Shown piece by piece: positions 22,382 to 30,852 of a DNA stretch of 64,000 bases (the stretch's first letter is position 1; each line of letters starts with the position of its first letter). The notes under the pieces were generated by a model. That model saw only the letters and a program-made list of their open reading frames with translations, was not told where the DNA came from and searched no databases. The DNA comes from Hydractinia symbiolongicarpus (lineage: Eukaryota > Cnidaria > Hydrozoa > Anthoathecata > Hydractiniidae), in contig NC_079876.1 of assembly GCF_029227915.1 (NCBI RefSeq), forward strand, positions 32,347,828 to 32,411,827, given 5' to 3'. A program made the position numbers and the translations under genes.

Positions 22382-24772
22382 ATGAGTATTAAAAATAAAC
22401 AAGTTTATGATCTTTTTTCTTCATTGAATGAAAAAGCATTAAAGAAGTAAGTGATGGATTTGTTTTACTTGGTGTTGAAATAACATGTCCAGAAAAAGCG
22501 TTATATACAAAAGTTAAAAGACTAGTAGAGAAAGTAAATGGTCTGAAAAAAAGGAAAGCTAATTCTGCTATAGAAACTTTGTTGGAAGCTGAGTTTAGTG
22601 TTCCAGTGCAAATTACCCCACATCAGCGATCTATTGATGCGGCTAGTTCTAGAAATGAAGTTTTGTTTAAAGAGAAAATGAAACAATTAAAGGAGGAAAA
22701 CAAAAGTTTAAAAAGAAAGTGCGAAAATTTTCAAGAATTAGAAATTCAATACAACACACAAGTCGAAGAGGTTAAGTAACTTAGTAACGAGTTATTTGTA
22801 GCAATGAAGGATGAAAATAAGTTGACAGCAGAATATCGTCGTATAAAGAACAATTATCTTGAAGTAGAGGAAAAACTTAGAAATGTGGAATTGAAATTTA
22901 AAGATAATAGCAAAGCGAGGGCAGATAAATTGAGAAATTTATCAAAGAAAATTAAAAACAGAGATGATAAAATTAATAAAATGGAATCAGAAATAGCTTA
23001 ATTGATATCTGGTACTGAGAATAAAAGTGTTGAGTTGGATGACATGAAAGTAAACTTGAACAGACTCAATGATAAATTAGAAAACAGTGAAACTATAGTT
23101 GATGATCTGCGGAATGAGAAAGCAAAACTGAAAAGAAAGACGCACAGTTTGTTGTTAAAAATTGAAAACCAGAAAAAATTGATTGACCACAAAGAAGTGA
23201 ATGATATGAAGTGTTTAAAAAGTGATTATGACAAACTCTGTACAAACATGAAGCAACTTACTGAAGAAAATCGTGATTTGCAAATGCTCGTTTCGTTATT
23301 AAACGACAATGAAATTGTAACATTTGAAGGTGGACGTTATTCAGACGAAATAAGAGAAGTTGTTATGGAATTACTTTCCTTGAATGTCAGCATGGGAAAG
23401 GTAAATGATGTGATCAAGGTTGTACTTGAAAAACTTGCAAAAAAAAGGGTTGACAGGTTGCCTTCACAAGGTTTAAAAAGTCATTTAATGCAAGAAGCAT
23501 TAATTTTAGCACAATTACAGGTTGCAGAAGCAATGATTGATAATGACAAGGAGGCGTTTGGTAATTGTTTACATGGAGATGGTACATCAAAATACCATAA
23601 ACATTATCAAAATTTTCAGATTACAACATCGAAAGGAAAAACTTTAACATTTGGATTATCAGAAGTTGCAGGTGGCGATGCGGCAACAGTAATGAAAAAT
23701 TTTACTGACACAATTGATGACATGTGTGACATTCTGAAAGAATGTGACAAGGATGCAAATTTTTCCCGGCTTGTCACATCAATCAAATCTACAATGTCGG
23801 ATCTTGGCCCTATTAATCCTTTATTTAACTCACAACTGAAATCTTTAAGGGAAAAATTATTACCAAATGTTGTAGAAAACTGGAATTATTTAAGCGAAAC
23901 ACAAAAAACGGACATGACCGATATGGGAAATTTCTTTTGCAAATTACATCTTCTGGCAAATTTTGCCTCAGAGGCAGATAAAGTTCTGCATTCATTTGAG
24001 AGAATGGTCCTCTGTGATGACTATGAAACAGTATTTGCCTTCAATAGTGCAAAAGAATCTTCTGCTTCTAGATTAGTGCGTACAGCTTGTAAAGCTTTTC
24101 ATGTGCGTGGAAGTGACGAATGTGGAGTAGCATCGTATTTTAACTCGTTTTTAGCTGGTCGCAATCAGAAATCTTACTTTGTACCATTTATTGGAAATCG
24201 TTTTTACATATTGTTTTATAACGCTGCTGCATTATATTACCATCGTGATGCAGTCGTATCTTTTCTTTCATCATGGCCTGATCCTAATAATTTACTGAAA
24301 GCTGTAAATGAAGACGTATCAAATAAGTTGTTTCTTAACTTGGCATTATTGATAAATTATTGACTGGTCCATTGTGGCGATTAATAGAGTCTTGTGAAAG
24401 TATCCTCGAAATAAATCCATACCTGTTACAACTTAAAGTCAAACTATCTGCACTCTGCAACAATTGTTCATCACTTCTATCTGGCAGTCATATTTTCCAA
24501 GAGGATGGTATTATTGTGCACAACAAAGATGAATTATTTATCAAGCTATTTGAGGATACAGGTGATGATGAATTGGATATTCTAACACAGCAAGCCCTTG
24601 ATATTATTTGCCATGCAATTCTCATCATCTTAGAGCGTCAATGTAAGGATCAACTGCCTGGAGGAAAGTACTGGAGCCCCAGTCAGATAATAAAGGAGAC
24701 GTCATCAATTGTACCAGTAACCAATAAGGCTTCTGAAAGTGACTTTGCAATTTTGGATTTGTTAGTGAAAAC
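22382..24772 (+). pseudogene. Coiled-coil / RNase H-like transposase-type gene, 5' part, broken
   Basis: The gene starts MSIKNKQVYDLF near 22382 and continues in several frames. After a frame change near 22446 come ITCPEKALY..VKRLVEKVNGLKKRK and a long coiled coil (about 22680-23270). The globular part follows: a GGRYSDEIREVVMELLSLNVS block, LHGDGTSKYHKHY (an acidic residue in a strand, as in an RNase H fold), CKLHLLANF (a C-x2-H pair as in hAT-type transposases), and HVRGSDECGVASYF. In-frame TAA stops lie at 22777 and 22999 and a one-base frame change at 24360. The frame then runs open into the Polinton's left end. The family is common and unnamed in corals and hydrozoans. A transposase role is inferred from these motifs and the terminal repeats. 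Confidence 0.6.
24768..24772. repeat. Polinton target-site duplication, left (AAAAC)
   Basis: Identical to 41184-41188. Keeping one copy rejoins the interrupted host frame in phase. Confidence 0.8.
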
Positions 24773-25032
24773 AGAGATAGGAAAAGGCGGATGTTAGGAC
24801 AGACCCCGTTGGCACTTTACCATTCCACGTCAAATTATAGGCCATCCACGTCAAATCAACGATAGAAGAGTCTATAAAATCCGTTAGCACCTACGAATGT
24901 CCGGATCCGCCCCAACCCCCCAACCCCCGCCGTGTCCCCCGGGCCCCCTCCCCTCCCCATGGGTCCCTACCCACCCTCATCTGTCGTGCCTTATAAATTA
25001 TAGTGTTATGTGTGTCTATAATGTCCTCTTGC
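24773..25032 (+). repeat. Polinton left terminal inverted repeat, 260 bp
   Basis: Near-perfect inverse of 40924-41183, differing at about two positions near 24990-25000. It contains a C/G-rich block (about 24905-24975) of homopolymer-like C runs. The minus-strand gene P1 stops at its inner edge. Confidence 0.9.
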
Positions 25033-26234
25033 TATCGGAAAGCATACCATATGCTAAATGCCGCGGTAAAAGATAGAATCAGAGCAATCTTCTCATCCTC
25101 ATGTGTACTACTTCCGGTAGCATCGGTAGCGCCAACATCGCCACCGCCGGTAGCTCCGGTAATGTGTTTATCCGCGGTATCCACGGTATCCACATGTTTC
25201 ACGATAGTGTGTTTATCAGGATGATCAGGATGGATATCGGTATGGACCGGCGTCACGGATTTATGTGATTCGTTAACCTTTCGATTAATCCCAATGGTAA
25301 GATCCTCGCCGGATATCAAAATCTTGTTGTTGTAACCCACCACGCCGGTCTTAATTCTAAGATTCATGTCGCTGGGTATCATATAAATACCCCGACCGAC
25401 GGAATAATCAACCTTACTTGATGCGTAGTTTAGAGTATCCTGATAACGCTTAATGTCTTCCTGAATATCGACCCTACGGTTAACAATGTCCTCAAGGTTA
25501 TTCATAAAATCTTTTTGGGCGGTCAGAGCACTTGAATCATTACCGAGGATGGAGGATCGTGCCGAGGCTTGAGAACTAAGAACAAGATATGCATAGGCTC
25601 TGACACTGCTCGAGATCTTCACAAGGCCCGTTTTCGTAAATCCATCAGATTTTTCCACAATCCACCGCGTCATGGAGTCGTTTGTGAAATAACTTAACCC
25701 CGGAGTTGGATAGTCCTTACGCCTTTTTTGATATGAACTGAGAAAGTACTGACCCCTGTATTTCATTTGGTTGGGATCAACCCCATAATCGCCACATATT
25801 TTTAGAAACTCCTCATTTGAATAAGGATTGTCGTATTGATTGAAACTATCCTCAAAGGGCAGAGGTATCTGCAAGCGCTTAATGATTCGCCTAATGTGAT
25901 AATACACATGGAAGCGATATATCGACCTGACCATGGATCTACCATCCTTCAAGTGTTCGGAGCTGACTCCGCAGGCACTTGAAGCGCACCAGGTGGCGAA
26001 ATTGAGCTGGGTTTGCCACAGTCTAAAAGGTTGCTCATTCCACACGTTCATACGTTGCGCGCTGTTGTTCATTTCATAATTGGTAAAAATGGTAGGAAAG
26101 GAAGCGGGGAAGGATCCGCTTTCGGACACAATAATGGCCTGTTTGTACAGATCCCTGGCGCCCAATATTTGAAGATACGTCCCTCCATTTGGCTTATATG
26201 TCGCGTTCGGGTTATATTTGAAAATGTCATCCAT
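25032..26234 (-). CDS. Polinton membrane-tailed protein of unknown function (400 aa)
   Basis: Starts MDDIFKYNPNATYKPNGG at 26234 and ends at the inner edge of the left terminal repeat. The N-terminal 130 residues are globular, with a WNEQPFRLWQTQLNFATWC block. The middle (about 225-270) is helical and probably coiled. Residues 335-375 are a low-complexity His/Thr/Gly-rich linker. A hydrophobic segment closes the protein (about 382-398), so it looks like a tail-anchored or virion-membrane protein. It is divergent from the penton candidate across a 38-base spacer, which fits a shared capsid-class promoter. I remember similar proteins from other cnidarian Polinton-like loci, but no function. A minor capsid or receptor-side protein is possible; this is inference. 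Confidence 0.7.
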   Translation of the reverse strand: MDDIFKYNPNATYKPNGGTYLQILGARDLYKQAIIVSESGSFPASFPTIFTNYEMNNSAQRMNVWNEQPFRLWQTQLNFATWCASSACGVSSEHLKDGRSMVRSIYRFHVYYHIRRIIKRLQIPLPFEDSFNQYDNPYSNEEFLKICGDYGVDPNQMKYRGQYFLSSYQKRRKDYPTPGLSYFTNDSMTRWIVEKSDGFTKTGLVKISSSVRAYAYLVLSSQASARSSILGNDSSALTAQKDFMNNLEDIVNRRVDIQEDIKRYQDTLNYASSKVDYSVGRGIYMIPSDMNLRIKTGVVGYNNKILISGEDLTIGINRKVNESHKSVTPVHTDIHPDHPDKHTIVKHVDTVDTADKHITGATGGGDVGATDATGSSTHEDEKIALILSFTAAFSIWYAFR

Positions 26235-26261
26235 TCTTTGATTTAAATATATTCACAATCT

Positions 26262-26272
26262 CTAATATAATA
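26262..26272. promoter_or_regulatory. CTAATATAATA motif, divergent promoter of P1 and penton genes
   Basis: The 11-base motif ends directly before the ATG at 26273 and is repeated exactly at 32134-32144, in the other divergent spacer of the element. Confidence 0.5.
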
Positions 26273-26848
26273 ATGTATATTACAATAAAAGACGTAAATA
26301 GCGAGAAGAAAATCTATCTGCATCGTCCGATCGACAACTCGCATGGCACGAAGGAGGTTGCGATCGTGGAGGCGTTTTCGGACAATATCGTGTATATAAC
26401 TTTAGATAAAATAGATATACTCCTGGCGGATGGAAATACCCAGATTAGCTTACCAAAGGGTCGGCAGTACACCGCGAGGGATTTGAATTCGATAGTGGGA
26501 GGTGATGTGAAATCGTCGCCCCTAAGCAGAAACCCTAAATTGGCGAAAATAATGAATCTACATGGCATAACGGAGCTATATTTTCACCTTGATGAATTGG
26601 ATAATTCATCAAATCTTGAAGATGGTGAATACAGCAACACGCTGATGACACACCATATATCTGAGCATGGTAATGATTTTACGCATGTTGAACCTAAAAA
26701 CCCGCAATATAAGAAACTAAAGAAGGGTTTGCTTCAATCACTAACCTTGAGAGTCACTAGTCAGGAGGATAAGGTGCTATGGGGAGGTATGAATAAAACA
26801 GTTACACTGCACATAAGGGACGTGGAGGATACATATAGCCGACATTAA
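26273..26848 (+). CDS. Candidate penton (minor capsid) protein
   Basis: 191 residues, starting MYITIKDVNSEKKIYL and rich in short alternating hydrophobic stretches that predict mostly beta strands. No membrane segment or signal. The position, directly before the major capsid gene in the same direction, is where Polintons and adintoviruses keep the single-jelly-roll penton gene, and the length is close to that of small pentons. The assignment rests on gene order, size and predicted fold type, not on a motif. The alternative is a capsid-assembly accessory protein. Confidence 0.5.
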   Translation: MYITIKDVNSEKKIYLHRPIDNSHGTKEVAIVEAFSDNIVYITLDKIDILLADGNTQISLPKGRQYTARDLNSIVGGDVKSSPLSRNPKLAKIMNLHGITELYFHLDELDNSSNLEDGEYSNTLMTHHISEHGNDFTHVEPKNPQYKKLKKGLLQSLTLRVTSQEDKVLWGGMNKTVTLHIRDVEDTYSRH

Positions 26849-26889
26849 CCGAATTAAAGTAAAATAAAATAAAAGTAATATGGAATAGC

Positions 26890-28209
26890 ATGGAATACGG
26901 GAAAAAGTTAAACCCAGAGCGTTCACTTAGAATCGCGCACGGTGCGAAAGGAACGCATCAAAAAGTAATTGTCACTCACAACCCAAGTGAGATTGATCAG
27001 AACCAGTTACTCCTGATTAGGTTCCCTAATTTAGGTAACGATGATGTCATTGTTCCCGGTACTTCGAAAATAAGTTTCGACGTTGAACTCGAGTCAAAAG
27101 TCGACACGAAGAGAACATTGGTCTCTAACATAGGGAGGGCAATTGTTAAAAAGCTAGCTATCAAGTTCGAGGGTACCGAGATTCTGAGCATTGATGACTT
27201 TGATCTTTTCGGGTGCTACAGAGATTTATGGTTAACCAAGTCTGAAAAAAGAAATGCAATAAGACAAGGTATCATCTTTGATGAAGGGTGTACAGAAAAC
27301 TGTATGAAACTGAGAGTTGGAGCTGCGGATAAAGACGCATCGGAGGTAGCGGACAAAGCAATCTATGATGCATACAAAAACAAGTTCACCATACCACTAG
27401 ATTTTGAAATGTTGGATAGCAAGATCCCATATTATCAGGCCGGATTAGGGAATAGGCTGTGTTATGAGATAACATTCAACAATTACGATAGGGTAGTATT
27501 ATCAACTCCAACCAAACCTTCAGGTTCTGCCACAGCACCGGCGCCGGATGCTAAATACAAAATCTCCAACATATCTCTCGAATATGAGATTGTGACACAA
27601 CCGACACTCGCCAGATTCATCTCAAATGAATACCAAAACATGGCCGTACTTTACGACAGATTTCTGAGACATAGACAAATTAGGGTGGATAAGTCGGACA
27701 CAACGTGGAATTGGTCATTCAATACACCGTGCAAGTCCCTGAAGGGTATATTGGTTCTGTTTGAGGAAGAGAAAGCTTACAAACGAGATACCGGTAGGTT
27801 CTACAATCCTAAGATCAAAAAGGTATCCGCCATAGTTGAGGGTAAGCCTAACCAACTTTTCGCTCAGGGGATGCAACCGTTTGAGCATTATGGTGAAATA
27901 TGCAAGTATTTCGCAGAGGGCAAGCAAAAGGACAGCAACGCCGGTGAAATACAGAAACATCTGCAACTACATGATGTGAAGGTCGCGGATTACCTAACCA
28001 CGAAATATGCTCTATGGCTGGATTTCAGAACCATAGATGAAAACTCACTGCATGGGACCGGCCGACGGATTGAAAATGCGAGCGAGGGGATCACACTTCA
28101 AGTTGAAAAGACGGCCGAAACCGCGGGATCCTTAAACGCCTACATATATCTAATCATGGATGCTCAATTAAATATTCAAAACGGTGAAATCATGGATGTA
28201 CTATATTAA
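26890..28209 (+). CDS. Candidate double-jelly-roll major capsid protein (hexon)
   Basis: 439 residues, soluble, strand-rich throughout. Conserved-looking blocks are LLLIRFPNLGNDDVIVPGTSKISFD near the start, DLFGCYRDLW in the middle, KGILVLFEEE, RFYNPKIKKVSAIVEGKPNQL, and a C-terminal AYIYLIMDAQLNIQNG. The size, the strand content, and the place between penton and packaging ATPase all fit the hexon of adinto-/Polinton-type viruses. I recall close relatives at many cnidarian loci. The frame is intact. It would build the icosahedral shell. A structure prediction showing two stacked jelly rolls would settle it. Confidence 0.7.
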   Translation: MEYGKKLNPERSLRIAHGAKGTHQKVIVTHNPSEIDQNQLLLIRFPNLGNDDVIVPGTSKISFDVELESKVDTKRTLVSNIGRAIVKKLAIKFEGTEILSIDDFDLFGCYRDLWLTKSEKRNAIRQGIIFDEGCTENCMKLRVGAADKDASEVADKAIYDAYKNKFTIPLDFEMLDSKIPYYQAGLGNRLCYEITFNNYDRVVLSTPTKPSGSATAPAPDAKYKISNISLEYEIVTQPTLARFISNEYQNMAVLYDRFLRHRQIRVDKSDTTWNWSFNTPCKSLKGILVLFEEEKAYKRDTGRFYNPKIKKVSAIVEGKPNQLFAQGMQPFEHYGEICKYFAEGKQKDSNAGEIQKHLQLHDVKVADYLTTKYALWLDFRTIDENSLHGTGRRIENASEGITLQVEKTAETAGSLNAYIYLIMDAQLNIQNGEIMDVLY

Positions 28210-28210
28210 G

Positions 28211-28807
28211 ATGGACTACATGAAAGATCCTCACACGGCACTATTCGTCGGTCCAACGGGCTGCGGAAAATCCAAACGCGTAGTAACACTGCTTGAGAGT
28301 GAATACTTTGATCACTTCGATTTCATTGTGATTATATGTCCAACATTAAGATGGAACAAGACATATATGGGGAGTAACTGGTTCTGGAGGGATAGATATG
28401 TGATTCTAATTGAGCCCAGAGGTATGTTGTATGAATGGATTCAAAAGATGACGGATTTCTGTGCCGGATACAAAACATTATTCCTGATCGACGATATAAT
28501 CGCAGATGAGAAACTGGACAAAAAGAGGCAACCGCTTCTGGAGCTGGCCATCAGCGGTCGGCATCGAAACCACACCATGTGGCTACTCACACAATCATAC
28601 ACCGCGATACCGAAGAACTTACGAAGGCAGGCAAAAATGTTATATGTGTGGTATCCGAAGGACAGACATGATCTCGCAACCATCCACGAAGAGAATGATG
28701 TCATTGAATCGTCGGAGATCCAGAAGGTTAAGGAAAGGCTGAAAGATGGCAAATATACACATTTAGTCATGAGGATGGAACATCCAAGAACTCACGTGAT
28801 TTGCTAG
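28211..28807 (+). CDS. DNA-packaging ATPase (A32/FtsK-HerA type)
   Basis: 198 residues from the ATG at 28211, one base after the capsid gene's stop. An in-frame ATG at 28184 would overlap that gene and is less likely. Walker A is GPTGCGKS (residues 14-21). Walker B is LFLIDD (about 90-95). A polar strand ending LLTQS (near 131) takes the sensor position. The enzyme belongs to the small packaging ATPases shared by Polintons, virophages and large DNA viruses, which pump the genome into the shell. The frame is intact. Directly after the stop lies the first of the gene-end palindromes. Confidence 0.85.
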   Translation: MDYMKDPHTALFVGPTGCGKSKRVVTLLESEYFDHFDFIVIICPTLRWNKTYMGSNWFWRDRYVILIEPRGMLYEWIQKMTDFCAGYKTLFLIDDIIADEKLDKKRQPLLELAISGRHRNHTMWLLTQSYTAIPKNLRRQAKMLYVWYPKDRHDLATIHEENDVIESSEIQKVKERLKDGKYTHLVMRMEHPRTHVIC

Positions 28808-28820
28808 AATGGACATTTTT

Positions 28821-28843
28821 TTGTTACAAGAGTCTTGTAACAA
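28821..28843 (+). terminator. Gene-end palindrome after the ATPase gene
   Basis: TTGTTACAAGA and its exact inverse TCTTGTAACAA, separated by one base, 13 bases after the stop and preceded by a T run. Same TTGTTAC core as the palindromes at 33615, 34481, 35991 and 36420. Confidence 0.6.
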
Positions 28844-28887
28844 ATCTATAGGAAAACTACAGCATAGTACTGTAGTACTGTAGTACC

Positions 28888-29502
28888 ATGATAGAATATA
28901 TAAATTTCATATTACTGGTGATAGCTGTAGTGCTATTGCTGGTATTGGTTAGTTTTTGCCTTTTTTGTATTAAAAAATACCTATCGCTATTGAAAATGGC
29001 TGAAAACGCAATTGGCAACATAATTTTTATCGATGAACAGGATGCCCGGGATGATGGGAAGAGACAAAAATTGCTCGAGTGTGTGCTGACCGGAAATAGT
29101 AAGTTATATCTTGGTAAGATGTATACGGAGGCGGAGATCCAGAAGCTCAAGAATGATGAGGTGGATAAACTGTTCACCATATACGAGGCTAAACTATCCG
29201 GTCAAATGGTAAAGTCTTTGGGACAGTCAATAATCCACATGTACTCCATGGGCGCCTGTACAGCTCTCGGTATAAAAAATCAAAAAGCTCTGAGTGATGA
29301 CCTGGAGAATGATCCATTCCTAAACTCGGCACTCCAAAGGTTCACATGTGATCTATATTATAAGTTCGGATCACTACTATCACCAATCAGTGTAGGTTTA
29401 ATAACAGGTAGGCATTATATCGCGGGAAAAAATTTAAACAATATCGATACGGATACTAAAGATGTCGGATACTCCAGTTCAGGTGACAACGAAGAACCCT
29501 AA
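28888..29502 (+). CDS. Polinton membrane-anchored protein (204 aa), unknown function
   Basis: A strong membrane segment at residues 6-29 follows a very short N-terminus, so the bulk of the protein faces the other side. The rest is helical, with charged stretches (QKLKNDEVDKLF), a block SGQMVKSLGQSIIHMYSMG, and FTCDLYYKFGSLLSPISVG near 150-170. The start is the ATG just after two GTAGTAC repeats. It overlaps the next gene by 41 bases in another frame, which suggests co-expression. A virion membrane protein is a reasonable guess. Confidence 0.65.
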   Translation: MIEYINFILLVIAVVLLLVLVSFCLFCIKKYLSLLKMAENAIGNIIFIDEQDARDDGKRQKLLECVLTGNSKLYLGKMYTEAEIQKLKNDEVDKLFTIYEAKLSGQMVKSLGQSIIHMYSMGACTALGIKNQKALSDDLENDPFLNSALQRFTCDLYYKFGSLLSPISVGLITGRHYIAGKNLNNIDTDTKDVGYSSSGDNEEP

Positions 29503-29929
29503 AAAGGTTGAGGCCGGTAAGAGGCTGGCTGAATTCAATCGTAAAAATAGGGAAGAATATAAAAGATTGCTCATCGCACAGACGGAGGTACAGTCGGCAC
29601 CTCAGACACACTCGGCACCTCAGATACACTCGGCACCTCAGACACACTCAGCACCTCAGACACACTCAGCACCTCAGACACACTCAGCACCTCAGACACA
29701 GTTGGAGGATCCTAAGGATATTGTCATCGAGGATTCCGTGACAGATGGCCCCAAACACGGCGGAGTGAACTACACAATAATGGGTGGTGGTGGGGTGATA
29801 GTACTTGTCTTAATTGGTGCTTATTTCGTCTATAAAAATAAGGACAAAAATATTAAGGTGAAGGGTACCCCACCAAGTAACTCGGGTAATAAAAAAACTA
29901 TGAGAATAAGTAAACTTGAAATGGAATAA
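29462..29929 (+). CDS. Polinton single-span membrane protein with SAPQTH repeats (155 aa)
   Basis: The N-terminal 40 residues are basic and helical. About six tandem copies of a six-residue unit SAPQTH follow (residues 45-79), then an acidic patch, a glycine-led membrane span (IMGGGGVIVLVLIGAYFVY, about 108-127) and a basic tail. The repeat region is flexible and threonine-rich, as in stalk or spike-like viral proteins. The frame overlaps the preceding gene by 41 bases. Immediately after the stop comes an 18-base perfect palindrome. Confidence 0.65.
   Translation: MSDTPVQVTTKNPKKVEAGKRLAEFNRKNREEYKRLLIAQTEVQSAPQTHSAPQIHSAPQTHSAPQTHSAPQTHSAPQTQLEDPKDIVIEDSVTDGPKHGGVNYTIMGGGGVIVLVLIGAYFVYKNKDKNIKVKGTPPSNSGNKKTMRISKLEME
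29594..29700 (+). repeat. Tandem 18-bp repeat inside the 155-aa gene
   Basis: About six units of CACCTCAGACACACTCGG type with only third-position changes (CGG/CAG). The last three units are identical, indicating recent slippage. Confidence 0.85.
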
Positions 29930-29933
29930 AGGG

Positions 29934-29951
29934 ATAATATCGCGATATTAT
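29934..29951 (+). terminator. Gene-end palindrome ATAATATCGCGATATTAT
   Basis: Perfect 18-base palindrome starting four bases after the 155-aa gene's stop. The sequence differs from the TTGTTAC type but the position is the same. Confidence 0.45.
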
Positions 29952-29961
29952 AATCTCGAAG

Positions 29962-29970
29962 TATATAAAC
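29962..29970 (+). promoter_or_regulatory. TATATAAAC directly before a start codon
   Basis: Abuts the ATG at 29971. The same nine bases abut the ATG at 30372. Confidence 0.45.
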
Positions 29971-30198
29971 ATGGATAAGAAAAGTATAGTCAACGATATT
30001 TATAAGGCATCGGTCGTATGCGTTTTCGCTGTGGGCTATTCAATGCTCGGGAAAAAGGTATTAAAAATGACACCACCCTCAATTCAGAAGTTTGACCTGG
30101 AAGATACCGGAAAGCTTGTAGCCATAGTCGCCGCAAGTGAAATGACAAGAGAATATCTAGTTAAGCAGAAAATTATACCCGAAACTATAAATATATAA
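29971..30198 (+). CDS. Small Polinton protein (75 aa), likely membrane-associated
   Basis: MDKKSIVNDIYK leads into a moderately hydrophobic segment (VVCVFAVGYSMLG, about 13-28). A second, amphipathic stretch lies near 47-60. No known motif. Its TAA shares its last base with the next gene's ATG, so translation of the two is probably linked. Confidence 0.55.
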   Translation: MDKKSIVNDIYKASVVCVFAVGYSMLGKKVLKMTPPSIQKFDLEDTGKLVAIVAASEMTREYLVKQKIIPETINI

Positions 30199-30341
30199 TG
30201 TTGCGAATACTGGAATGGTTGGTCTGGGTTTTATGCCAGCGCAAGAAAGTTGAGAGGATTTTACCCAAGGTGGAATACATCGATACCGAGGTCATAGACG
30301 ACTCTGATGTCATGGACTCCGAAGCTATCGTATTAAAATAA
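30198..30341 (+). CDS. Very small Polinton protein (47 aa)
   Basis: Starts MLRILEWLVWVLCQRKK at 30198 (TAATG overlap with the preceding stop) and ends at TAA 30339-30341. A short hydrophobic, tryptophan-rich N-terminus is followed by basic residues and a strongly acidic tail (DTEVIDDSDVMDSE). The overlap, the clean fit between neighbours and the biased composition support a real gene. Confidence 0.45.
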   Translation: MLRILEWLVWVLCQRKKVERILPKVEYIDTEVIDDSDVMDSEAIVLK

Positions 30342-30362
30342 CGCCACTATATTATACCGGAT

Positions 30363-30371
30363 TATATAAAC
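30363..30371 (+). promoter_or_regulatory. TATATAAAC directly before a start codon
   Basis: Second copy of the motif seen at 29962, abutting the ATG at 30372. Confidence 0.45.
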
Positions 30372-30797
30372 ATGGCTTCAATTGCAATGATGTTGGGAGG
30401 TGCCTTCGCGAACGCTTTGGCCTTCACCGGATCAAGCTACCTCTTTTCAAGTTTATCAAAGGATAGGATAGATAAGGAACGGAAGCGGCATGATCTAGCC
30501 ATAGAACAACTGCAGAAGGCTCAGGTTATATGGCAACGTAAAAGACAAGAGAGGGTTGACTTTATCAATAAGCAGCTCAGACTTGAGAAGAAGGCCGAGG
30601 GGAAATTCACGGAGCTGGATGACGCGATGCGCGAATATAAAAAAGTATTTGGAGGATCACCTCTCACAGATATTCCGCGCAGGCCCGTATTGAGCGACTT
30701 TTATACACCCAGCAACGGCCAGCATGAACGGGAATTGGCATTTATCGCGCTAAGCATGATCGGTGTCGGGGGTGCCGTGTGGTATTTCGAAAAATAG
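30372..30797 (+). CDS. Polinton protein with two membrane ends and a coiled middle (141 aa)
   Basis: A glycine/alanine-rich hydrophobic N-terminus (residues 3-27) is followed by a long, highly charged helix (about 28-85), a Pro-rich turn, and a C-terminal membrane span (LAFIALSMIGVGGAVWYF). The two hydrophobic ends joined by a coiled rod resemble proteins that bridge or bend membranes. No family name. It converges with the 416-aa minus-strand gene, and the two share the palindrome at 30815-30839. Confidence 0.6.
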   Translation: MASIAMMLGGAFANALAFTGSSYLFSSLSKDRIDKERKRHDLAIEQLQKAQVIWQRKRQERVDFINKQLRLEKKAEGKFTELDDAMREYKKVFGGSPLTDIPRRPVLSDFYTPSNGQHERELAFIALSMIGVGGAVWYFEK

Positions 30798-30814
30798 TAC
30801 CATGCCGCGGGTAT

Positions 30815-30839
30815 TATGTTACATGTGTCATGTAACATA
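30815..30839. terminator. Palindrome between convergent genes
   Basis: TATGTTACATG, loop TGT, CATGTAACATA: 11 bp arms, between the stops of the 141-aa gene (30797, plus) and the 416-aa gene (30853, minus). Its symmetry lets one hairpin serve both directions. Confidence 0.6.
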
Positions 30840-30852
30840 TATTCCAGATCCG

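Noticed and set aside
24905-24975. C-rich block as a G-quadruplex regulatory site
   Set aside because: The runs of C are irregular and also part of the terminal repeat. Sequence alone does not support a specific function.
29508-29741. Basic 77-codon frame with HLRHT repeats
   Set aside because: Out-of-frame reading of the 18-bp repeat in the 155-aa gene.
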